44,363 nucleotides of DNA from Herbaspirillum sp. Sphag64 (GTDB lineage Bacteria > Pseudomonadota > Gammaproteobacteria > Burkholderiales > Burkholderiaceae_D): NCBI RefSeq assembly GCF_014192645.1, contig NZ_JACHYE010000019.1, positions 1 through 44,363 of the forward strand, read 5' to 3'. Within the stretch, counting starts at the first letter, position 1; each line of letters opens with the position of its first letter. The translations under genes were made by a program, and so were the position numbers. Shown here piece by piece: positions 14,997 to 22,314 of this stretch. The notes under the pieces are model-generated. The model worked only from the letters and a program-made list of their open reading frames with translations. It did not search any database and was not told where the DNA came from.

Positions 14997-15917
14997 ATGC
15001 ATAACACAGCACTACGTTATTTCCTTGAAGTCGCTCGCGCCGGTTCCTTGGGGCGAGCGTCCGAAAGACTGCACATTGCCCCCTCTGCGATCAGTCGGCA
15101 AATTGCCAATCTGGAACAAGAAGTGGGTGCGCAATTGTTCGAACGTTTGCCCACTGGCATGGTGCTGAGTCCGGCAGGAGAGGTGCTTGCGTCTCATGCC
15201 AGACGTGAACATCTCGAGCGGGAGCGCGTCCTGTCCGAGATTCAGGAGTCGTCAACTGATGGAGGACGTCCGATCTCGGTTGCCTCTACGGAAGGCGTGG
15301 CGCGTAATTTCTTGCCGCATGTCATGAGCGAATTCCGAGAGGCGTATCCCAAGGCTTGTTTTGTATTAAATGTCGCCGTTCCCAAGATCGTCATTGGCAT
15401 GGTCAAGGATGGTGATGTGGATTTGGGGATCACGTTCAGTACGAAACCGAGTGAAGGTGTGCAAGTTGAATATTCCGCCAGGTCGCAAATTCATGCGCTT
15501 ATGCATCGTCAACATCCACTGAGCAAACGTAAGTCTCTGATGCTGGCGGATTTGCAGCCCTATCCAATGGCGCTCAGGGAAGAAGGTAGTACGCAAAGAC
15601 AACTGGTGGATCTTTGTTGCCAAATGGAGGGGCTGAGGTTGAATGCTGTGTTGACCAGCAATGACTCAGGATCATTGCAGCAATTTGTCATGCGTTCGAA
15701 CGCTATCGCGCTGACAAGTAAAGTGTCGGAGCAGTATGAGCTACAGAAAAATGACTTGATCAGTATTGCGCTGTTGAATGCGGAATTACGGCAACGCGAT
15801 GTACAGTTATTGACCATGGCTGGGCGAACGTTGCCCTTCAACATCCGGCGATTTGTCGATTTGCTTGCAATCAAGATGGCGGCAATGGATAAGTTGAGTG
15901 CTCCACCGGAACGATAA
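14997..15917 (+). CDS. LysR-family transcriptional regulator
   Basis: A 306-residue protein. N-terminal winged HTH at residues 1-60 (ALRYFLEVARAGSLGRASER, then IAPSAISRQIANLEQEVG), followed by a LysR substrate-binding domain from about 90 to 295. GGAG lies six bases before ATG 14997. It diverges from the M20 peptidase, MFS transporter and chemoreceptor genes, so it is the obvious candidate activator of that group; the ligand would be a substrate or product of the peptidase. Confidence 0.92.
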   Translation: MHNTALRYFLEVARAGSLGRASERLHIAPSAISRQIANLEQEVGAQLFERLPTGMVLSPAGEVLASHARREHLERERVLSEIQESSTDGGRPISVASTEGVARNFLPHVMSEFREAYPKACFVLNVAVPKIVIGMVKDGDVDLGITFSTKPSEGVQVEYSARSQIHALMHRQHPLSKRKSLMLADLQPYPMALREEGSTQRQLVDLCCQMEGLRLNAVLTSNDSGSLQQFVMRSNAIALTSKVSEQYELQKNDLISIALLNAELRQRDVQLLTMAGRTLPFNIRRFVDLLAIKMAAMDKLSAPPER

Positions 15918-16117
15918 AGGTTCTGTTGATTCATCAAGAAATCAAAGGCAAGGTCGTTTTTCTGCTCTTTTCGGATAACGAAGAAGGAAGCTTCATCGCC
16001 GTCTGCGCAGGCCCTGATGCGCTCGGTGAACAATAAGGTATCGCCGGTGCTTTTCTTGCGCAGGGTTGGGCACCGGGTAAAGTCAATGCCGAAGATATCG
16101 GGTTCCGGAAGCCATAA
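15918..16117 (+). pseudogene. Decayed C-terminal fragment of an ssuA-like gene
   Basis: The frame reads ALGEQ, stop (16034-16036), then GIAGAFLAQGWAPGKVN and AEDIGFRKP before TAA at 16115-16117. This parallels the end of the intact sulfonate-binding protein at 22315-23292 (LSEQQSIADAFLAQGVLPHKVN, then IGDIGIWKP). Only the last 100 or so bases align safely; upstream (15918-16015) the same frame is open but similarity is faint. It directly follows the LysR stop codon. Confidence 0.65.
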
Positions 16118-16153
16118 GCCGAGTTCTTGATCACTGGAAGGCGTTACGCCATG
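16118..16153 (-). pseudogene. Fragment of an AraC-type gene 3' end
   Basis: Bases 16118-16153 match 23293-23328, where the AraC gene converges on ssuA. In this copy the stop codon of the AraC gene is lost (TAT-TAA became GAT-CAA). Together with the preceding fragment it shows that a block spanning the convergent junction was copied and has decayed. Confidence 0.6.
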
Positions 16154-16432
16154 AGCCCATTACCGTGGCCACCTTTCCGTTTTACGCAATGGCGTTTTCC
16201 ATTTTTTCCATCTTATCGGCGCTGGGCCTACAAGCTACAGTTAGCTCGTCACACTAATGATCGATTGATAAATATGAATCCCAGGCCAGATTACGCCTGG
16301 GCTTGGGATGCTTTTAACTTTTTTTATCCATCCACGTTGTTCTATCTGCTTACTGTATAGGAGTAATTCCATGAAACAGTCTGTCCTGGCTCTCCTTGAT
16401 GAGGCCGCAGCCTCAGTACAATCACGGTCAGA
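16154..16432. other. Non-coding debris between relics and the LysR gene
   Basis: It contains a 21-base sequence (16178-16198) identical to 19108-19128, and a hairpin CCCAGGC/GCCTGGG at 16279-16300. It also has an orphan translation start: TAGGAG at 16358-16363 with ATG AAA CAG at 16371, opening a reading frame MKQSVLALLDEAAASVQ that soon runs antisense into the LysR gene. That start may be what remains of a gene cut off by rearrangement. No intact gene. Confidence 0.5.
16178..16198. repeat. 21-base repeat, copy 1
   Basis: Identical to 19108-19128, where it lies just upstream of the truncated LysR gene on the minus strand. The next 13 bases are also similar, so this is likely a copy of that promoter region. 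Confidence 0.7.
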
Positions 16433-17326
16433 TCAGGCCGCTCCCAGCACCTCCACGCAGCGATCAAACACCAGTCGTATGCGCGGTGGTACAGGACCGC
16501 GTTGTGGTCGATACACATATACATCCCACGGATCGGGCTGGAAACTCTGTAATACCGGTATCAGCCTCCCCGACGCAATATGTGCATCGGCCAGGAACGA
16601 AGGAATCTGACCAAAACCGAGGCCGGCCAGAATTGCTTCACATTCGGCATCGCTGTCGTTAGTAGAAAAGTGCGGCGCGTTGGGGGCGATTTGCACACCA
16701 CCGGCGAAATACCAAGGCCATGCTTTGCCCGCTGTGGAATCGAGCAGCGCTGTCGTTGGTAATTCCTGTAATTGCTCGACTTGCGTCGGAATACCGCAGC
16801 GTGCAATGAGCGCAGGCGATCCAACGACGTGAAAGCCAATGGGAGTCACTCTGCGTGCTACAAAACGGCTATCGCGAAGTGAGCCTAAGCGCACGCCAAT
16901 GTCGATGCGCTCGTCAACCACGTCAGCATGGGCATCGCTCAGATGCAATTCAACCCTCACCTGTGGCAACCGGGCAGAAAGTTCTTTAATCACCGGCATG
17001 AGCATTTGGCGGCCCAACATCACCGGTGCTGTCACCCGGACCACGCCCGTCGGCTCATGCGCATCGAGCCCACTTCCTGAATGAAACAGGGTATCCATTT
17101 GTTGCACGCTGAGCTTGGCACGCTCGGCCAGTGAGGCGCCGTAACTTGTGATGCGGATCCCGCGCGTATTGCGATGAAACATCATTTCGCCATGCAACTG
17201 TTCCAGTTCCTGGACTGCACGTGTCACCGCCTGCGGCGAAATTCCCAGGCGCGTAGCGGCTTCCTTGAAGCTGCGTGTTTCTGCTGCAGTAATAAATATG
17301 CGCAGCATTTCCAGTCGATTCAACAT
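16433..17326 (-). CDS. LysR-family regulator divergent from yqhD
   Basis: A 297-residue protein. ATG 17326 (MLNRLEMLRIFITAAETRSF) is the start; the longer open frame upstream is intergenic. HTH residues about 5-63 (FKEAATRLGISPQAVTRAVQELEQ) and a substrate-binding domain (about 90-290) are complete. It diverges from the yqhD-like gene, with a palindrome in between. In E. coli yqhD is controlled by an AraC protein (YqhC); a LysR regulator in that position is different and would be expected to sense aldehydes or electrophiles. A partial sibling lies at 18692-19096. Confidence 0.9.
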   Translation of the reverse strand: MLNRLEMLRIFITAAETRSFKEAATRLGISPQAVTRAVQELEQLHGEMMFHRNTRGIRITSYGASLAERAKLSVQQMDTLFHSGSGLDAHEPTGVVRVTAPVMLGRQMLMPVIKELSARLPQVRVELHLSDAHADVVDERIDIGVRLGSLRDSRFVARRVTPIGFHVVGSPALIARCGIPTQVEQLQELPTTALLDSTAGKAWPWYFAGGVQIAPNAPHFSTNDSDAECEAILAGLGFGQIPSFLADAHIASGRLIPVLQSFQPDPWDVYVYRPQRGPVPPRIRLVFDRCVEVLGAA

Positions 17327-17329
17327 GAC

Positions 17330-17348
17330 AATTCCAAAAATGGGAATT
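17330..17348. promoter_or_regulatory. Palindrome upstream of the LysR start
   Basis: AATTCC-N7-GGAATT, immediately before the LysR start codon in the LysR/yqhD divergent region. It contains a T-N11-A arrangement and is a plausible autoregulatory site. Confidence 0.55.
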
Positions 17349-17501
17349 CTAAAATCATAACATTTCCATTTATTGGCGTAATTGATCTCCTTATACTCGC
17401 TGCTAACCCAGTTACCTGGCTTGGCACAAGCACCAGGGAATTTTGTTTGATGAACAGAACTTGCGAACACCGTGTCGTGTTCGCGGATGAGAGGAAAGAA
17501 A

Positions 17502-18659
17502 ATGCAGGATTTTGAGTTACATAATCCAACCCGTATCGTGTTCGGCGCGAACAAGATCGCCGAGTTGGATAAACTTGTGCCACAAGACGCACGTGTGCTG
17601 GTGCTCTTTGGCGGTCAAAGCGCACATCGTTCGGGGACCTTGGCCGAAGTGCGCGAAGCCTTGGGTCAAAGGCTGGTCGTTGAGTTTGGCGGGATTGAAG
17701 CAAATCCGACCTTTGAAACCCTGATGAAAGCGGTCGCGCTGATCAAACAGGAGAAGCTGGATTTTCTGCTCGCCGTCGGTGGCGGTTCGGTCATCGATGG
17801 TACGAAGTTGGTCGCCGCTGCCGTGCCTTACCAAGGTGATCCTTGGGAGATACTGGAAACATTTGGCGCCAAGATAACCGAGGCAATTCCTTTCGGCAGT
17901 GTCTTGACGCTACCGGCGACAGGTTCCGAGATGAATGATGGCTCGGTCATCACAAGGGCTGCGACGCAGGACAAGCTTTTCTTTGTCAGCCCTCACGTAT
18001 TTCCCCGCTTCTCGATACTTGACCCGACCAAAACCTACACCTTGCCTGAGCGGCAGTTGGCCAATGGTGTAGTGGACGCTTTCACACATGTCATGGAGCA
18101 GTATTTGACCTATCCGGTCAACGCGCATGTGCAGGATCGCTTCGCTGAAGGCTTGTTGCAGACCCTGATTGATATCGGCCCACAGGTTGTCAGTGGCACG
18201 CGGGACTACGATCTTCGTGCCAATTTGATGTGGACTGCAACACTGGCATTGAATGGTCTGATTGGCGCGGGCGTTCCTCAGGACTGGTCAACCCATATGA
18301 TTGGTCACGAGCTGACTGCGCTTCACGGGATTGATCATGCGCGCACATTGGCAATAGTCTTGCCTGCGAATATGGAAGTCCGCACCGAGGAGAAGCGTGG
18401 GAAGTTGCTGCAATACGCAGACCGTGTCTGGGGCCTGAAGGATGGTGACGACAATCAGCGTATCAATGCTGCCATTGGACGCACGCGCAGCTTCTTTGAA
18501 AGTCTGGGTGTGCCGACTCGTCTGCGCGAATACGACATTGGTGCAGCGGACCTCGATAAAGTGATTCAGCAACTCGAGAAGCACAATATGGTTGCGCTTG
18601 GCGAACAGAAAAATGTCACGCCAGCAGTGAGCCGTCGCATCCTCGAAGCAGCGCTGTAA
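17502..18659 (+). CDS. yqhD: YqhD-type iron/zinc-dependent aldehyde reductase
   Basis: A 385-residue protein, against 387 in E. coli YqhD, similar from end to end. ATG 17502 is chosen for its AGGAAAG site. NADPH-binding GGGS is at 93-96, and metal ligands are Asp192, His196, His265 and His279, each offset by two from the known E. coli positions. The YqhD phrase LNGLIGAGVPQDW is present. YqhD reduces short and medium toxic aldehydes (acrolein, glyoxal, furfural, butanal) with NADPH in the cytoplasm. It has LysR genes on both sides and an aldehyde-dehydrogenase/ene-reductase operon nearby, fitting reactive-carbonyl detoxification. Confidence 0.95.
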   Translation: MQDFELHNPTRIVFGANKIAELDKLVPQDARVLVLFGGQSAHRSGTLAEVREALGQRLVVEFGGIEANPTFETLMKAVALIKQEKLDFLLAVGGGSVIDGTKLVAAAVPYQGDPWEILETFGAKITEAIPFGSVLTLPATGSEMNDGSVITRAATQDKLFFVSPHVFPRFSILDPTKTYTLPERQLANGVVDAFTHVMEQYLTYPVNAHVQDRFAEGLLQTLIDIGPQVVSGTRDYDLRANLMWTATLALNGLIGAGVPQDWSTHMIGHELTALHGIDHARTLAIVLPANMEVRTEEKRGKLLQYADRVWGLKDGDDNQRINAAIGRTRSFFESLGVPTRLREYDIGAADLDKVIQQLEKHNMVALGEQKNVTPAVSRRILEAAL

Positions 18660-18691
18660 ATCCAGCAGGACAGTGGCGATCCGATCCGACT

Positions 18692-19096
18692 TCAGCTTGG
18701 TGCAGAAGTCGATGGATCGCCCAATGTCCTGTGAAAATGTTGCGTTGGCAGATCCAAAAAGGCTTTGACTTTGGCAGAGCCTCGGCGACTCGCGGGATAC
18801 ATTGCATAGACTCCCACATCCATTGGTCCAGGATTGGCGCGATAGGTATCAAGTACCCTGACCAGGATGCCGGCCTCGATTGCATCCCGTATCAACCAGT
18901 CGGCAAGCAATGCAACGCCTAAGCCATCCTCTACAGCGCGGCGTAGCATTTCGGAGTTATTCATCGACAGATTGTCGCTGACGGCGATTTCCTCGATGGG
19001 GCCATTGCTACCGTCATCCAGGTGTCGGGCTGCGGATGAAAAACCACCGGTACTGGCAACGAGTGAAAACGCTTTCACTTCTGAAAATCGGTCCAT
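18692..19096 (-). pseudogene. Internally deleted LysR-family regulator
   Basis: The frame starts like a LysR HTH (MDRFSEVKAFSLVASTGGFSS and AARHL, residues 1-26) and then jumps directly to the second half of a LysR effector domain (IAVSDNLSMNNSEMLRRAVE and then GLGVALLADWLI), ending at 134 residues. About 160-170 residues of a normal 300-residue LysR are missing, including the DNA-recognition helix, without a frameshift. A protein could still be made but could not bind DNA as a LysR does. It converges with yqhD 33 bases away. Confidence 0.8.
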
Positions 19097-19107
19097 GGCT
19101 AGCTCTT

Positions 19108-19128
19108 CGTTTTACGCAATGGCGTTTT
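19108..19128. repeat. 21-base repeat, copy 2
   Basis: Identical to 16178-16198. It lies 12 bases upstream of the deleted LysR start on the minus strand. The stretch to 19283 has no clear gene. Confidence 0.7.
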
Positions 19129-19283
19129 TTACGGGATTTTGATCAATTTACTTTGATTATCTACAGCAAAGGCCTGTAAGGCCAGCGCGATGAAGCGCTG
19201 GCGGTTCGCCATCGTGATCACGTTGAATTTGACCTGTTCAACCAACCTGCTTTCTGATTCCAGCGTTCTGCCTGACCGTTGCA

Positions 19284-20393
19284 TTATTGCTGCCGTGGCA
19301 CCTGCATGCCAGGCCAATCAGAATAACCTCGGGCATCGCCGCCGTACCAATATTGCTTGGGGGCGTCGGCTAGCGGCGCGTTGTTGCGCAGCCGCTCGAT
19401 CAGATCCGGATTGGCGATAAATGGCCGCCCGATGCTGAACAGGTCGGCATCGCCAGCAGCCAGAGTTTTCTCGGCCAGCGCCAACGTGTATTGATTGTTG
19501 GCGACGTAGGCACCCTTGAAGCGTTGGCGTAGGGCAGCGAAGCTGATGCCGTCGTCAGCGTCACGACTGAGCTGCGTTACGCCTTCAATTTCATGGAGAT
19601 AAAGTAGTCCCAAGGTCGACAGTGCATCGATATACACGCTGAAGGTCTGCATGGTATTGCTATCAAGCGGGGTGTTGCCGGGAGTGGTAGTGGTTGGCGA
19701 AATACGGATACCGACACGTTGCGGTCCCCATACGTCAACGACGGCCTTGACTACTTCCAGTGGAAAGCGCAGGCGATTTTCCAGCGATCCACCATACTGG
19801 TCTGTACGGTGATTGGTGCTGTCACGTACGAATTGCTCCAGCAGATAATTATTTGCCGAGTGGACTTCAACACCGTCAAAACCCGCACGCTTGGCATTTT
19901 CTGCGGCACGCCGATAGTCTTCAACAATGGCCGGGATTTCGTCGGTACGTAGTGCTCGCGGGGTAACGAAATCCTTCATGCCATCATGTACGCGAATCTG
20001 GCCATGCGGCTTGATGGCTGAGGCAGCGACAGGTATCGCCCCGCCCAGCATATCGGGGTGCGACATCCGTCCGGTGTGCCATAGCTGCAGGAAAATTTTC
20101 CCCTGGCGCTGATGGACGGCGTCAGTGACACGCTGCCACGCTGCGATCTGCACTGCATTCCAGATACCAGGTGTGCGCGGATAGCCACGGGCTGCGGCCG
20201 AAATATTCGTGGCCTCGGTGATAATCAGACCAGCGCTTGCGCGTTGGGCATAGTAGTCGGCAGCATAGTCGGGAGGCACGCCAAAGTCGTCCGAGCGGCT
20301 GCGGGTCATGGGGGCCATGACAATACGGTTTTTCAGTTGCAGGCCGCCGATTGTGACTGGCTGGAGCACGGGGTTTGAAGAAAAATCTGACAT
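19284..20393 (-). CDS. nemA: Old yellow enzyme family ene-reductase (NemA-like)
   Basis: A 369-residue FMN oxidoreductase. ATG 20393 has AGGAG seven bases before it; the open frame continuing upstream is antisense to nothing real. FMN/substrate motifs: MAPMTRSRS at 26-34, WHTGR 105-109, catalytic H-x-x-N pair His178/Asn181 (HSAN in place of the more common HGAN), then NHRTDQYGGSLENR and GRPFIANPDL. NemA-type enzymes reduce activated C=C bonds, N-ethylmaleimide, nitro compounds and quinones using NAD(P)H. It follows the aldehyde dehydrogenase by 61 bases on the same strand, forming an operon for electrophile detoxification near yqhD. Confidence 0.93.
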   Translation of the reverse strand: MSDFSSNPVLQPVTIGGLQLKNRIVMAPMTRSRSDDFGVPPDYAADYYAQRASAGLIITEATNISAAARGYPRTPGIWNAVQIAAWQRVTDAVHQRQGKIFLQLWHTGRMSHPDMLGGAIPVAASAIKPHGQIRVHDGMKDFVTPRALRTDEIPAIVEDYRRAAENAKRAGFDGVEVHSANNYLLEQFVRDSTNHRTDQYGGSLENRLRFPLEVVKAVVDVWGPQRVGIRISPTTTTPGNTPLDSNTMQTFSVYIDALSTLGLLYLHEIEGVTQLSRDADDGISFAALRQRFKGAYVANNQYTLALAEKTLAAGDADLFSIGRPFIANPDLIERLRNNAPLADAPKQYWYGGDARGYSDWPGMQVPRQQ

Positions 20394-20454
20394 GATGAAT
20401 CTCCTGATTAGTAAAAATAAGTGATGTTGATAGCGAGTGAAGACGTGCAACACC

Positions 20455-21858
20455 TTACCCGACGGTCTTGGCCCAGACCGCCTGTGCATTGGTGAACTCG
20501 CGCAGACCGAAATGCGACAACTCTCGTCCATAGCCACTCTTCTTGACGCCGCCGACTGGAATACGTGCGTTCGATGCCGAAAAGCCGTTGATGAAAACAC
20601 CACCTGTCTCAAGGCGACGGGCGATGCGTTGCGCGCGGCCGACATCGCTGGTCCACAGGCTGCCACCCAGGCCGTAGTCGCTGGTATTGGCCAGTTCGAT
20701 AGCGTGCTCTGCGTCTTCAGCGACCGTGATGGCGGCCACCGGGCCGAAGGTTTCTTCGTCAAATACGGCCATGCCGGGGCGGACATTGACCAGCACCGTT
20801 GGTGCATAAAAATTTCCCGGGCCGTCGATCTTGTGTCCGCCAAGCAGCAAGGTCGCTCCGGCATCCAATGTGCGTTCGACCTGGCGATGCAGTTCGTCGC
20901 GCAAATCGTTGCGTGCCATTGGCCCCATCGTGGTCAAAGGATCGAGCGGGTCGCCTGTCTTCAGTCGGCTGGCGGCGGCGACAAATTTACGGGTGAATTC
21001 TTCAGCGATGGGTTGTTCAAGGATGAAGCGCTTGGCGGCGAGGCAGACCTGACCGGCATTCTGGAAGCGCGCTTCGATCGCTGCGGTGACCGCTAGATCG
21101 ATGTTGGCATCGGATAACACGATAAATGCGTCGGCACCGCCAAGTTCCAGCAGGCTCTTCTTGAGCGTGCTGCCGGCCAGTGCTGCGACTGCGGCGCCGG
21201 CACGCATACTGCCTGTGAGCGTTATTGCGGCAACCCGCGGGTCTTTGATGACGTGGGCTACGGTCTCATTGTCAGCATTGAGGTTGGCGAACAGGCCTTC
21301 CGGGAAACCAGCGATTTCAAACATGTGTTGCAGGGCATAGGCCGATCCCATCACATTGGGTGCATGTTTGAGGATGAAGCCGTTACCGGACAACATGATC
21401 GGACCTGCGGCGCGCACGACTTGCCACAACGGGAAGTTCCAGGGCATCACGGCGAGGATGCTGCCAATCGGCAAGTAGGAGACGTGCACCTGATCATCAT
21501 TTTTGACGGTGACAGGCTCGTCAGCGAGGATGGCTGGACCGTTTTCGGCAATCCAGTCGATGGTGGCGGCGCACTTTTCGACTTCGGCCAGGGCTGCGCC
21601 AATGGTCTTGCCCATTTCCGCAGTGATGGTAGCGGCCAGGATGTCGGAATGGTGGCGCAAGGCAGCAGCGAGTCGGCAATAGGTCGCTACGCGTTCGTTC
21701 ATCGGGGTGGCGCGCCACATTCTATAGGCAGTGGCGTTAACCTCGAGCAGTTGTTCCACCTCGCCAGGCGTCTGGAATGCGTAGGTGGCGATTAGCTCGC
21801 CAGTGGCTGGATTGCGGGAGACTGCATTGGTAGCAGGATCGGTATTGAGTTGCGACAT
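20455..21858 (-). CDS. Succinate-semialdehyde dehydrogenase-like ALDH (Sad/YneI type)
   Basis: A 467-residue NAD(P)+-dependent aldehyde dehydrogenase. Catalytic residues are visible: Asn141 in MPWNFP, Glu238 in LELGG, nucleophile Cys272 in AGQVCLAAKR, and the cofactor-site EETFGPV. Length and the NPATGE, MGKTIGAA and CLAAKRFI wording fit the Sad/YneI subgroup that oxidises succinate semialdehyde; other short aldehydes are possible. Start ATG 21858 is preceded by GGAGG. It is first of a two-gene operon with the ene-reductase. A perfect hairpin/palindrome at 21880-21903 lies in its promoter region. Confidence 0.92.
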   Translation of the reverse strand: MSQLNTDPATNAVSRNPATGELIATYAFQTPGEVEQLLEVNATAYRMWRATPMNERVATYCRLAAALRHHSDILAATITAEMGKTIGAALAEVEKCAATIDWIAENGPAILADEPVTVKNDDQVHVSYLPIGSILAVMPWNFPLWQVVRAAGPIMLSGNGFILKHAPNVMGSAYALQHMFEIAGFPEGLFANLNADNETVAHVIKDPRVAAITLTGSMRAGAAVAALAGSTLKKSLLELGGADAFIVLSDANIDLAVTAAIEARFQNAGQVCLAAKRFILEQPIAEEFTRKFVAAASRLKTGDPLDPLTTMGPMARNDLRDELHRQVERTLDAGATLLLGGHKIDGPGNFYAPTVLVNVRPGMAVFDEETFGPVAAITVAEDAEHAIELANTSDYGLGGSLWTSDVGRAQRIARRLETGGVFINGFSASNARIPVGGVKKSGYGRELSHFGLREFTNAQAVWAKTVG

Positions 21859-21879
21859 GGAATGCCTCCGTGAAGTGAA

Positions 21880-21903
21880 AGAGCAGTGTTCAAGAACTGC
21901 TCT
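21880..21903. promoter_or_regulatory. Inverted repeat in the ALDH-OYE leader
   Basis: AGAGCAGT, eight bases, ACTGCTCT: perfect arms 21 bases upstream of the ALDH start, followed by the palindrome TGACGTCA (21903-21910). It is a probable operator or leader hairpin for the operon; the regulator is unknown. Confidence 0.5.
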
Positions 21904-21910
21904 GACGTCA

Positions 21911-22251
21911 CTTTAGGCAATCACGACAATCTCAAGAAGGCGTCTTGTTATCCTATGACTCTGACTCCCTGCCAGGGGCCGTGGGAATATAGGTAACCAG
22001 CGACAGGTCTGGTCGCCCGGCCGGTGTCAAGGCGACAGATGGTCTGCTTGGTATGGAGCACTTGGCAAGTTAGTAATGGAGCGGCTCAAACAGCGGGTAC
22101 TTTTACTACCAGCAGATTTTACATTCTGCTAAGTTAGGTCGGGATACTTTGGTGGAGTAAGGTCTCATTGCCATCAGCCTTCAAATAATCCCGGCATAGA
22201 ATCGCGCTTCTTGATCATCATTGATCGTATAAGCATTACAAGTATTGGTAT
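21911..22251. other. Intergenic region between ALDH operon and ssuA
   Basis: No gene seen. Short open frames here lack ribosome-binding sites and family similarity. It should contain the minus-strand promoter of the ALDH-OYE operon, but no clear -35/-10 pair is visible. Confidence 0.4.
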
Positions 22252-22280
22252 TTCACCTGAAGCCGTAAAATTTTTATAAT
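22252..22280 (+). promoter_or_regulatory. Sigma70 promoter of the ssuA-like gene
   Basis: TTCACC (22252-22257), 17 bases, TATAAT (22275-22280): perfect -10, four of six at -35. The predicted start falls on the inverted repeat at 22282-22301. Confidence 0.65.
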
Positions 22281-22281
22281 T

Positions 22282-22301
22282 CTCTGTTACGTCTAACAGA
22301 G
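22282..22301. promoter_or_regulatory. Inverted repeat at the ssuA start point
   Basis: CTCTGTTA-CGTC-TAACAGAG, perfect eight-base arms directly after the -10 box and 13 bases before the start codon. Position fits a repressor site, or a leader hairpin next to the ribosome-binding site. Confidence 0.6.
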
Positions 22302-22314
22302 TGAGAGAAAAACT

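Noticed and set aside
16279..16300. Intrinsic terminator (CCCAGGC/GCCTGGG)
   Set aside because: The T-rich stretch starts about ten bases after the stem, too far for a normal terminator; kept only as a hairpin.
17327..17554. Longer N-terminus for the LysR protein at 16433-17326
   Set aside because: It crosses the divergent promoter region and the palindrome; LysR proteins start a few residues before the HTH as at 17326.
19129..19317. Possible TetR-like N-terminal fragment (RQRFIALALQAFAV)
   Set aside because: Resemblance is limited to one short hydrophobic helix; no HTH turn follows and it overlaps the ene-reductase end.
20394..20864. Longer N-terminus for the ene-reductase
   Set aside because: The added residues lie antisense in the ALDH gene and have no family similarity, while ATG 20393 has an ideal AGGAG site.
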